Source: Scortum barcoo
Taxonomy: Eukaryota; Chordata; Actinopteri; Centrarchiformes; Terapontidae
Assembly: GCA_023238725.1 (NCBI GenBank)
Contig: CM041550.1
Location: 5,341,044-5,405,043 of the forward strand
Length of the DNA stretch: 64,000 bases
Direction of reading: 5' to 3'
Shown here: piece after piece, positions 20,986 through 33,337 of the stretch
How positions within the stretch are numbered: position 1 is the first letter of the stretch
How the letters are laid out: each line of letters opens with the position of its first letter
Position numbers and translations under genes: made by a program
Notes under the pieces: model-generated
What the model was told of the DNA's origin: nothing
The model's database searches: none
The model's input: the letters and a program-made list of their open reading frames with translations, nothing else

Positions 20986-23900
20986 ATGGCCGCAATTAAA
21001 TGCGCAAAAAGCCCAACAGTAGGTGGAGAGGATAATTTTACAGGAAAGGTCATTAGTTTTACTGAATGCTGGGCAAGGTGTTAAAAGCAATTTCTCAAAA
21101 CGGTTTCACAGTAGGGACCATTGAGTCTTGCCTCCCCGTCCCCCGTGGTGCCTTTTCATTTTTCCTTCCTGAAAGCCTCGAAGAGCTCGAGCTTCTGCCT
21201 GCTGGAAATAATATAATTACTGTTGTCCTGCGACTCGGAAGGAGCTGACAGTTTCGGGGCTCAAGTGGTGCCGTGTGTCTTAGTCTGAACAACAAGGCGG
21301 TGGGATTTTTTTTTAAACGAAAACGGTTGGAGGTTTGGAGAGACAGGGTACAGGAGGATGATGAGGTTGCACGTCTGGGTGTTACTTTTGTTATAAAGGA
21401 GGCGCGATGCCGACATTTTTCCACGTGACTCCTGCACATTGAGATGTCGCCGCGCTTGGCCGACGGTTGTTTTAATCAGGTTAAATCAGAGTTGTTGTTC
21501 CTCAGCGACCGATAGCAGAAGGTATTTTCCTGCTCCGTGATAAACCGAGTAATGTTAAATAGGCTGGATCCGACTGATTTTATAGCCCCCTTTTTTACCA
21601 GCTTTGTGATCTACTTCATGTATTTTTAATTGCAGCCAGAGCTCGTCTCCTTTGAATTCATGACATGAGTACCGTGGCATTCAGCCTTTTAAAGATAAAA
21701 ATAAACGAATACAGCTTTATTAAAATAGTACAATGACGTACATTTATGAGCGCCAAGCTCGGTTTTCAAGAACGTAACGAGACGTACCAAATATCGCTGT
21801 ACATGTTTGATTGAGTTGAAGGATTTTGGGGGCCAAAGTGGCTTGTTAAAGTGAGATAAAAGTGAAAAAAGCGACTGAAAAGTCCCTGGGATGACTATTT
21901 AAGGTTTTGAGGAGGGAGAATAATACCTTTGAGATCTCTTTTTAAATGAGTTTTATGCAAATTTAAACTCTCAAAAATGCTCCCGGTGAATTTAACCTCA
22001 CAAAAGCACTCGTGACGTGATATGTGTTTATTTTTTTATTTATTTATAACTCCCCCCCCCTTCCTGCCACTGCTTATATCGGCTTATGGAAATGTGTTCA
22101 ATTTGCTCTTTCGGTATGGCTGCCTCAGCTGTTCTTCAAATCATCATTGTGTGCTCCAGAGGACCAGGGTTCAAACAGCCTCTGGAAAATGAGGCGGGCT
22201 AGCATTTAAAGAGACCCTCAGGAGCACAGGCGGCCTCGTAATAATTTCACCTTTACTTTATTTAGCTACAGAAAACCCCACAGAACCGGTTCTCCGTTCA
22301 CAAGTTCACCCCGCTAATAGTCTTCTAAAAGCTTTTGAGAGAGCAAAAATGATTTTTCTGGTTGCCGTGGGCTAATCCATCAGTTCTGGTGAATTGTGGA
22401 GGTACTGACAATAATTTAAACAAGGCTTGAGAATGCGTGTCCTATATTTTCATATTCCAGCTGACCATCTTTTCGTGTTATAGATGTTTAACGGTGCAGA
22501 CGACTTGTACGCAGGGAATTCGTGAAGCTTTTGTATGATGAACAGAAACAAGGTTTAATGTTGTGTCCTTAACTTGAACTGTGACATGAAAAATATCCTG
22601 TTACTCTACTTATCACGCTCTAATCTCTTTGAACAATTCAAGCGTATAATAATCAGTATAGATTATATGGTATATCACTTTATATCGTGTGTATACAGTA
22701 TAATATCAGATGATTATATGACCTCTGAGTTGGCTGTTCAGTCGTTGTGTTTGTCACCCACACACTCTCCTGTCAAGCTCCTCGAATCAGTCGGGTTTGC
22801 AACCAACAAAACATTTTCTCTGACTGTTAGCATTTTTTAAATCTGTCTCTCTGTTGTGACATTGTGTTTCTCAGCTCCTTAGATAGATTTGTGTGGGTCA
22901 CGTCTGCGCTATAAACCTCTGAAGATGCTCGCAAAGTTTTTTTTTTTTTTTGTGTGTTTGTTAAACTGGTTTTACTTGAAACTGCTTATGTGGCTGACAA
23001 ACAGATGCTCCCTAGATGCAGAGGTAGAAACCTGCACCAAGATCTCGACCGTTTAGTCCAACATTGTACAACCTTTAAATAAAGTTTGAACAGCTCGCTG
23101 AACTTTCAAAACAAACATATTTTTCCACTAACTTTCTCAGCAGTTTCTTTGGGGAGGTCTTAAGATGTCTGATGCTGATTGCCAATCCAGTCAAATGAAT
23201 TTAATTTGGTTTGTGCATTTGGAAAACAAACAAAAAAAAACAACAAAACCCTCCCATTTGTTCAGGATACGCACGACTGCCAGCTGAGGAATTATGCGCA
23301 GAAGGAGTTCTAGGACGAGTACTGGAGAGCGATCTTCTGTGCAGAGATTATTACTACGGGTTAGTCCTGCATTTGTTTGAGTCTCCTTCTTTTGGGACGG
23401 CAACAGAAGTCTCAGCATCTCAAAACCTCATTAAACCAGGCTCAAATTATCTGCATTGCTCGATACCACGGGAAGGGGGTTAAATTGATGAAAAGGTACA
23501 AAAACATCGATATGTGAACACCTGATTGCAGTATATCAACGCTTGAATGATTAAGCAACAGTGGTTTCTGTGATTTGAAAAGAAGAAACATCAATTTCAG
23601 GAACAACCTGTTAATTAGTAAGTGGATGTTTAACAGACACTGGAGATTTGTGTTGTTGGATTGGTGCAACATTCATAGAAATTGTTTTTGTGTGTGTGTA
23701 ATGAATGTCTTGGCTGCATATGGTGTGTATTATTGTGTTTGGTATGGACAGTAGCTGTATAATCTTATATGATCAGACGGTGTGCATGATATTTATTTGT
23801 AAGTGTGGACTGAATGCTTTTGAGAAAGGCAGAGCATAAATAATCATGCCTCCAGGTTAGCAGCTAATGAATGACCAAGGCAAATACATGATAAGAAACT

Positions 23901-24148
23901 TTGGTGGCTGGATGATTATTTGATATGATTATCGTTTGCTGACTTTAAGTGGACTTGCAAATTGGAATCCCTGGTTGATGTTTCTGCATGAATCATATAA
24001 AAAAAAATTGGATTCATAGAGATTTTTACAGATGTTGATGTTTTACAGGTGTTTGCATTTTGCCTGGGGCACAACAGTGAAATACAGCTACGAATTACAT
24101 CATTGCACGGATTATTATTTTATGTGATTTAGTGTGTGTGTGTTCTGG

Positions 24149-24223
24149 GTTGATTAGTTGATTAATCGATTAACAGTAAACTTATTGACAGTTTTTTGAA
24201 AATGTTGAAAAGCTGCAGCCCTA
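24149..24223. repeat. Dispersed TTAATCGATTAAT-type repeat fragment
   Basis: Contains TTGATTAATCGATTAAC and ends GCTGCAGCCCTA, the end motif of a very common fish dispersed repeat whose copies finish with (T)GCAGCCCTA. Related fragments occur at 62291-62443 and 63184-63254. The family name is not certain. Confidence 0.6.
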
Positions 24224-27200
24224 CTTTTTCCCTATTATGTGATGTATTCATGTTGGAAAATATTTTTTATTAATAGAATAATATCAAAATCAACCCAGCA
24301 CTACTTTACAGCTGGCCTGAAAACCCAAATCTTACATAAAGCTTGTTTCTTTGTTCTCTCTGACATCAGATACTCATCCATTTAGACTCGGATCTGCCAA
24401 GTAAAGATCTCTGAGTTGTGTCGTTCTGTACAGGTTTAGAAATTACAACATGAGCATTCATGTTTGACACTTGCCAAAGTGCTCAGTAGGTTCGACAGGC
24501 TTGCCATCTGCCACCAAAAAATCACCACGATTTGGCTGCATGATGGTGCTTTTTAGTGAACATGCAGTAATCAGACAGTGCTGAGCAATCCTGAGGAAAA
24601 TGCATATTATGTGTATGTTTTATTTTTGTCTTTTCCCACATTACCCCTCTCAGAAGAGCAGAAAAAATATGCAGTTTCATGGTAATGAAGTTTTTTTTTT
24701 TTTTTTTCCTCGGCTGTGCAGCATCATTTGTAGTCCAGGGATTTGATGCAGCTCTGAAGCACCCGTTTTAGGATTCTGTCTGGACCATCTTTGAAATGAA
24801 AAATAGCCTCTTGCAGTTACTAGATTGCTCAAGTCAATAGTGCAATATTCTGTTTTCTGAATGATTATCTGGCCCCACGGTCCAGTAAATATCAGATCAA
24901 CTACCAGTGGCTCTTCCACCAGCTTACTTTGGCATCAGCATGACTATAAATTTCTCATCCAAGATGCAACAGAAACAATCTTTGCTCCTTCTTGGCTTCT
25001 AATATAAAATGTGAAAAATATTATAACTCTGAAGGCTCTTGTGTCTGGAAGGTTTGAGAGAACACTTTTTTTGAAGACTGTTCCCACCTCAATTATTCCT
25101 CCCAAAAACTTTTTCTACATTTCCCTCATGTGACACATGTGTCTCAACCTCTCTCATCACACGACAGTAAAAAGGCTGCAGACTCAGACCTCATGCTATT
25201 AGGTGACCAATTTGAAAACCTTGCTTTGAGCAGTTTGGCATTTGATAAGAAGAAGGAGGAAAGGAAGTTAAAAGAAAAAAAAAGCCAATGGCACTTTTGC
25301 ATTAGTAGACAGTTTAACATTACTGTCAGCAGCACCTGCAGAAGAGCCAGCCATTACTGATGACACTTAGTCACCACATTAATGTGCTCCTACAGCTTCT
25401 GTGCATCTGTGAAAGTGTTACTGCACAACATCTGCTCCTGTTGCATCCGTACACATAATATCAGTATTAAAGGTTCAATTTTCCGCTGTGGTGACCCATG
25501 TTGTAAGCGCGTGTGCGCTATGATGTATTTTAACTCACACTCGCAAAGTGGCTCACATGATGCTAAAAACACAACCAACACACAAACACACAACCTTTTT
25601 TCATCCCTCCTCATAATGGAGTTTAGTGCTGTGACCACAAGCAACCTGGTTTCACCACTTATTGCCTTGCCAGTTATTGTTAAGGTTGCCGGGCCACGGC
25701 TTTGCTTTTGCGCTCTGATATGGCCATAAATCAGCATCAAACCCCCGCAGATCACATTTAAGGCCCGGGCCAACATCAGAGTACACTTATTTATCATATT
25801 TAGTGTGATCTTAGATATCATTTCTGTGTCTTCACGCTTCATTCGCCTGTCAGCTGCAAAGTAAATCTCATTCAGGGTGTGTTTGTGTCTGGTGTGTGTG
25901 TGTGTGTTTTTGTATACTTGTAAGTACCAGCTTATACGTGCATCACACACCAACACACACACACTGTCAAGCCTGCTCACACTGGAAAGAAAACCAAGGC
26001 GCTGCATTTGGCTCATGAAAACCATCCGCACCGGTTTGTAGATTCAACAGGGGCAAAGCTATTTGATATTGGCCTCAAATAGAGGAGCTCACCTACATAA
26101 AAGAGGCTTTCCACACATCCATTGCCAGTGTTGAGCTGAGTTACATCCAGAGCCAGGCTATGGGGCTGAATCTATCAATCTCGGGGGGGGTTGGATTTTT
26201 CTAAGCCTGAAATGGGGCTTTAACCGATAATATCACTGCAGTTTTTCCCTCGTCCCATCACCGCGATTGCTTTTAGAAAGTCCAACCATCGCGGTGCCAC
26301 AGTCAGGAGTTCAGCTGCAGGGTTGTTTTCCGCTCTGAAAAAAACTCACACTTCACCTCGTGATGTTGACCTGCATCATGTTAAACAGCATGTAAACCAG
26401 CTGCAGTTCACCGGGCAGGCCATGAAACAACTGGGCTGGTATGTTCTTAAAAAAGTCCATTGTCCTGTTGTGCAGTTTTATCAGCCAGCTCGAGTTTTAA
26501 AAGTCGCTGTAAATGATGTCTGGTCATGCAGGTTGTTTTTCTGCCTCACTCTGGTGTTGTTTTACTGTATTTTTCCCAAAGTACTGTTCACTGCAGTAGT
26601 TTCTGACTTGCTGCCAGTGTGTTGATTTCCAATAATTCAGTCCTGAAACAAACAAAATGCCCACAAATTGTCACTTGTTGTAAAAACATGTGCAGGATTT
26701 TCTTCTAAGCATATCCTCTTGTTGCTCAGGAAGTGAAAGTTTAAAACATAACTGCTGAGTTTAAAACTTACAGCACCAAGACCACCTTTGACAGTATAAA
26801 CAGTAATTATAAAAAGAAAAAAAATCACTATTGCCGCAAGGCCTTTTTCTAATTTCTTTACCGCCTTACTGATGCGCCCTTTAAACTCTCGGTTGTGTTG
26901 GTTTCAGAACAGATATCACTACACGCAGAAAGAGATATCAGCGTAAAGTCGTCTTTCAGATCCGTGTTCACAGTAATTTCACTAAGACTCATCCTAATTA
27001 ATTTGTCTGTTGTCAGGAGATTTCATCTGGTACAGTTGGTATTAGAGCGAACAGCCCGCAGAATGAGGAGTGGACTTTCCATCAAGCTTAATCTCCTCAT
27101 TAACACTGCTGCTGTTTATCAGATCTGCTCTCTGTGTCTCATTTCCTGTCTTTCTTTCTCTTGTTTTGTTTCCATCTTTTTTTGATGTGATCATGATGTT

Positions 27201-27247
27201 GTCCTCTCTGTAGAACACAGCTGCAGCCCCTCAGATTGGCTGGAGAG

Positions 27248-27250
<3 letters not shown>

Positions 27251-27294
<44 letters not shown>
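27251..27294. repeat. (TG)22 microsatellite
   Basis: Uninterrupted TG run of 44 bp, seen directly, inside man1a2 intron 1. Confidence 0.98.
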
Positions 27295-27298
<4 letters not shown>

Positions 27299-27611
27299 AG
27301 AGGAGATAGAGTGCATGTCTTTGTGTCTGGTTTGTGAACCAGATTTTTTTTTTTATTCACTATTACGTTTTAGAGGCTGTGATTCATGGCAGGTTTTCAT
27401 TCAGTCTGTGTTTGCATGCAAAAAAAAAAAAATACACTTTGTAATTTCACTTCACTTCTATTAAGTAAACAGGAAGAACAAGTCAGGAAATCAAAACCCT
27501 GAGTACATTTAACTCTTCACCTCTGTCGGGTGTAAAATTACACTGTAAAAACACTCACTGGATTGTTTTCTGAGCTTTCAAGTCAAATCCGTCTTGGTGT
27601 TATTTAAACAG

Positions 27612-27914
27612 TAGGTGTGGAGCAAATAATCGATTCTATGATGCATTGCGATGATTTGTTGAATGCAGTAACATCTATAATCGATCAACATATCGGATCA
27701 ACAGACTGCCATTTCCAGAGTTTGGCGCTGCTGCTATGTTGAAAGTGTCGCCATGTTTCCATTTATAAAAGATGGCAGAGCAGCTGCAAGAGACAAAAGA
27801 AATAAAACCACCACAGACTTTTTTAAAAGCCGATAAAAATAAACCATGGATTGAAATCTGAAATTGAGATGCATCAGGAGTAGTTTACTAATTGACAGAC
27901 AATTCCCACTCCTG
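27612..27914 (+). mobile_element. hAT-type non-autonomous element (303 bp)
   Basis: The ends TAGGTGTGGAGCAA and CCCACTCCTG are imperfect inverted repeats of the hAT kind. They are flanked by the 8-bp strings TTAAACAG (27604-27611) and TTAAGCAG (27915-27922), a target duplication with one mismatch. The interior holds an AATCGATTCTATGATGCATT segment typical of fish hAT elements and a short relic reading MAEQLQETKEIK. A second, reversed relative lies at 55475-55726. Confidence 0.8.
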
Positions 27915-30900
27915 TTAAGCAGATAGCACCCAATTTAAGTCACATTTTATTTATTTTAATAATACAGCGTTCTAATAGTTTGTGCAGTCTTATTTCATAA
28001 TAGGCTTATTTTGACAATGCATTTCTGAAGGGTTAAGGTTAATTTGTAAAGGAAAAGACAAAGTGTTTATCTCTGCAAAGACATCAGAAAAGTTTAAGTT
28101 AAGGTTTCTGTTCAAAAAGTTGTGTATCCTGGTATAACTCTAAACCCCTCCTACATGTGAGGATGTCAGAAAGTCACTTTTAATAAATGTTTTGGGCTTT
28201 TAACTTTGCTCGAGGACAGAGTGGCGGTGGAAGAAACAGTCTTTTTCACTTCATGTTTCCCCACCAAGCTGTATAAATAATAAATAATAATAACAATTAT
28301 AATGATAATAAAAAAGAAGTGGGAGAGGAAAATTGCTGAAAGTATGATTGACAAAGCTTTAGTGTGGAAAGCAATATGTTTGGGCGGCAGTAGCCTTTGC
28401 CAGGGTTCACTTTGGCAAGCAACCAGCCATCTTTTGGAGGTCCAAACAGACGCGAAAAACACATTTTGATATTAGACAGACAGTGTTACCAGATGACTAA
28501 AATAATTTATATTCCGCTTCAGTAGTAATAGTATGTATTTCTGTGTGTTTATCACGGTTTAGATCAAGTGAGGCCGCAGTTAAACGTGACTTCGACACTG
28601 TTTTAACAATAATTTCTGATACTGCCGTGTTTAAATTGTTGTAAATTGTATTAGTGCTTCCTGTGTGTTTCTGTGTCGTGTGTATGGCTGTCACGTCCTC
28701 CACGAGGGCTGCGTCCTCCGCTTATAAAGACATTCCTCCTGTCACAATGCCTCAGAGAATATCGCCTTTCGAGCATGTCAACAATGGCAGCGAATGCTAA
28801 CATACAACACAAAGCTTCTGGGAACCGGCATGAAAAAATGTTCTGGTCAAAACTTTGTATTTTAATATCATATTTGTAGGATAAAGAGCATATTTTTTTC
28901 TATTAATTATTAATACAATTATGTGAATACAAATGAAGATGTAATATAGAAATATTGACATTTGTTTACTGTTTGTTTGATTTATACGTAAGAACACAAG
29001 CATAACCTGTATATTTTGCTTTATTATATTAATTTCAAAGAAATAATGAGGTAGAAAATGGCCACAAAAAAAACCCCAGAGTGGTATAAGCAAGAAAATG
29101 TCAGTACTGCATCATTAAATCTCCAGATGGTCATCCTTTTTGATAACGGTATGTGTTGTCGTCTGGGCATGTCACAATTCATTATCTGCGGTTAGTCACA
29201 AGGTCGTGCCATATTTTCCGTGCAGCTGAGACGATATCAGATGTAAGTCAGGTTAAAGAAAATTCGAAAAAGAAAAAGAGACACATGACGCATAAACACA
29301 GTAAAATACCGCTGTGCTGCTCTTGATTTTGTTTAAGAATCAATGGGAATCCGTGGGTTGTGTTTCAAAATAAAATCTATAATATATAAGAAAGTAAAAG
29401 CCACTCTTTTTCTAAGACTGACATCTTTTTTTTTTTTTTACTTTTCAGCCCTTTGAGTCTCTCCCAGAGTGCGCCGAAGACACAGATTTATACGTTATTT
29501 TAGTGTCATAAAAAAGATAACGAGAGTCTAAAACTTTGTGTATGGTATTATACTTTTGGATAAGTTCTGGTACCAGCTATCTCACATTTAATTCCACAGC
29601 CGCCAGCGTTTTTGCTTTTTGTGTGTGTCCACTGCAGCGCCATGTATTTATGCTTCGGTGTACGTGTTGAAGTGATTGAGTGATGAAGTGTGAGAGCCCT
29701 GCACTGAGCTTTCTGAGCCATCCAGATGACACTAAACTCTGTTTCTGACCCACTAAAAGTGATCAAAAAGTTGTGCCTTTCTGCAACAACCATCATGCAG
29801 AACAGTGAGCAGGAAAAACTGCAGGGGAACAAACAGTGGGGGCTTTTACTTTGGAAAATGCATTGGTTGGTTTATTTATTCTTTTACGGGAAATAATATG
29901 GAAATAATTACACTACATTAAGTGTTTGGTTGATTAAATCGTAACACTTAGATTGACTGCGAGGTATTTTAGTAATGTTGAATGACAAACAGTAGCTGTT
30001 TTTTCCTGATTAAATTGAAGTCATTTTTGAACACCCGCAGTGCCCAGCAGTCACATTAGTGCGGCAGTACATCAAAGAAACTTATCACGCATACCTGAGT
30101 GCAGATTTCCTTTTGAAAAGAGATAAAACAATATATTTCTTAGTTTATTTTATTTGAGTTTGTTTTATTAATTGGGTAAAGTGACGATGGTGATGTGGAA
30201 AAGTGGCATTTCAGCTCAGAAAAGATAAAATGGGGATGTTTTGAAATACAGGTTTTCAAGGCCCTTTTTAAAGTTTGTCAAAATAAATAGGAATAAAAAA
30301 ACTAAATAATAGCCAAGAATTTGTGACTTGCACTACCATCATCAACAAAGAAGACAGCCTGTAATTGATTTAAGCAGGATTTCCTGACTTAATAAGATGA
30401 ATACAATGATGATTAGAAAATGAGCCCCTACAGTCATGACTATGACATGTCTAGGCTTGACACAATGAATGTTATTACCAGAAGTATAAAGGGATTTTGT
30501 CCCTATTGTCACATAACTTTATATGTAAAGAAAACCCAGTTCATTCAACAGGCCGTACAGCTGCACCACAATTTATGATCGATGACAAAAGTGAAAACAA
30601 AAGTGAAAAGTAGGAGCTTGAATTTAAATACTTTAGTTAAATATCATCTATCCTGTGAGGTGGTAGATGGTAGTCAGACAGGTGATAGTACAACAAATAA
30701 CAACAAAAGTTGTTCTCTATATAAAAATGCACCAAGTGTGGAGAACTGTTGTGCTGGTCGTTCCACTGCGTGCGAAATTAGATGTAGAAAAGGCTGTTTG
30801 CAATTTCATTTTTACCTTTTGAGGCTGCTCAGCGATCACTCGAAGTGGCACGCGGCCGAGGGAGACGCGTCCAGAGTTCTGAAGGTAATTGCAGATTTCG

Positions 30901-33298
30901 CAAGGCGTAACAGGATATAGCAAGACGTAATGAATCACTGCTGCTGGTAAAATTACTTTCAAAGTGGGTTACCGCTATAGAGGAAGGAAACTGCATAGGT
31001 AGCACCGTGACACATCCTCTTATGTGGGAACTGTAAGGAAAATAGTTTAAGAGCAAATAGCAGATTGGTATCAGACCTAAAACCATCCCTTGGGATTGAA
31101 TTGGTGCCCCATTTGTGAGCAGTGATTTCTAATTTAAATGAAATGGAGAAGCGAAGAAATGAAGGACCAAGATGTTCAGGTGCTCAAACTAGTTCTTTGC
31201 CATGAGCATTTTGTTCTTATTATCAGAATTTTATTACAAATTAATTGAAAGATTAAACTAGAGAGTCTAAGTGAGTGTCATATTTTGGTTGGAGCCTTGA
31301 GTGTGTTTGTAAGAGAGAGAAAGTGTGAAAAAAGGCAGTAGTGCACATCGGGAGTGTGTCTCCCATTGGCCATCCCTGTGGAGAGCAGAGAGTGAAAAGA
31401 CCTCTTGAAAGCCAGAGATGGAAGAGCAACGCTTCTTTGAATTGGTTTGCACGAGAGCAGCAGAGTAGGTTTTTACATACACAAGGACAAGGAGAGACCC
31501 AAAAAAAACAAAAGAAACACACAGAATCAAGAACAAGAATGTGGCACAATAAAGGCGGCGAGAGAGGCTCTCAGTCCTCAGGGACGAAGTGACCATGGTT
31601 AACTACAAAGCTCCTCACCGAATCTCGTCCCTGCCAAACACAGCCTCGCTCCACAATGGCCCACTGTCAGTTAAAGCGCCGGGATCAAAGTGAGATCGCT
31701 CGACGGCAAATTAAGAATTGGCCCTCGGGTTTCTAAAGGCTTGAATTTCAAGTAAACCTTTTTCTGAATTCACCGTAACCAGCTCAACCACACACACACT
31801 CTGAATCAAGAGCCATATGTTGTCTGATAATAAATGTGCCTTGTACCAAGTGCTTCAACACGCTGGCTGTTGGATTTATGATTGGCCTCGGGACGGGAAA
31901 TGGGATCTCTGCTCAATGTCACGACTCTTGGGGAACGTTTTTAAGCAACGAAGATCTTCTTTCACGATGGTGATTGTCTCAAATTGGGACACAATCAATG
32001 GGAATAAAAGAGTTTAGTGCCACAATTCTGCCTTCATATTGTATCAGTTATCATTTCAGAGCCTTTTCTTTGCATTTTTTGTGAATGACATTGACTTAAA
32101 TAATTTTATGTGTTTTTAAGTTGCCAAAACATGCTAATAGTGATGCTAATATTGTTGTGATTATACAGTTGCAAGATGTCTTTTTGCAGCAGCATGAGGT
32201 TACAGCATATAACTAAGAGAAAAAAATCCTTGCTCCAGCTTGGGTAGTGGAGGCAGAGGCTCCATAACTCACTGTTATGATAGTATTATTCAGTTTAGTC
32301 CCTCTTTTTTCCCCCCTAATGCCACTTTCAGGTTGTCCTGGCTCAGCCCTGGAAATCACTCTCACCATAAGCAGCAGAACTATCGTAACGTAAAACCTTT
32401 TATTGTTGCTAATATCGCTCTTGTGCATTGTTTTTGTTTGGGCCAAAAATGGGAAATGGGAGGCTGTTTCTCTCTAAAGCTTTAGTGATTTGAACCTCTC
32501 AAACCTCACTCTTTTTTTTTTTTTTTGTTTTTTTCTACACTTAGAAAAACCCTCTGTAGCTGGGCAGCAACCGACCAGGCTTAAAGCTTATTTGTTTTAT
32601 GGCTGGCCTGTGTTAGCTGCAGGAGATGGACTCCTGTGTTTTGTATGAAGGCATTAGTCAGCCAGCCATGATGTAGGTCAGAAGGGCTGGATGTGAACAC
32701 GGGTACATACCGAGGGCTGCTGGGGCTCAGGTGTTCACCTGAAACCTTACAGCCAGAAAGACGGATGGATTATTTATGTGTTCTTCTGCACATATGCGAG
32801 AGAGAGGTACACAGAAATGATGTGGGAAAAGAGAACAATGACCTGTCCTCTTTATGTGTGAGATGCATTAACACAACATTTTTCATAAGGATTGTGCACT
32901 GTAGTATAATGGCAAGTAATTCAGCTTAGTTTTTACATTTTTGTAAATAGCTTTGACAGTATTTAGAGTGATGAGCAGCCATAACAGGAGAGTAACTGAG
33001 CACTAATTATTACGAACAACAGCTTGTCAAGTGGGAGGAAGGGGTTTTGGACAAATAATTAGAAAAAGAGAAAGGAGGAGGGGCGGTAGGATAAAGCAAA
33101 AGATGGATAAGACGGCTTGGAGCGAGAACAGGAGAAAAGGGAGAGAGAGAAGCTGTGAATATTTGAGAGAAATGTGTGTGTTTGTGTGTGTGTCACATAG
33201 AGGTTGTAGCTTGTGGGAGGAGGTTGTTAGGGCAGCGAGAGAATTGAAAGAATAAGAAGGAGATGATGCTATTACACACCCACAGTAAAGCTTTGGGA

Positions 33299-33300
<2 letters not shown>

Positions 33301-33334
<34 letters not shown>
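33301..33334. repeat. (CA)17 microsatellite
   Basis: Uninterrupted CA run of 34 bp, seen directly. Confidence 0.97.

Positions 33335-33337
<3 letters not shown>

Noticed and set aside
25390..26031. 213-codon minus-strand open frame
   Set aside because: Long but contains microsatellite-derived His-Thr and Cys-Val runs, has no recognisable domain, no splice context and no conserved pattern.
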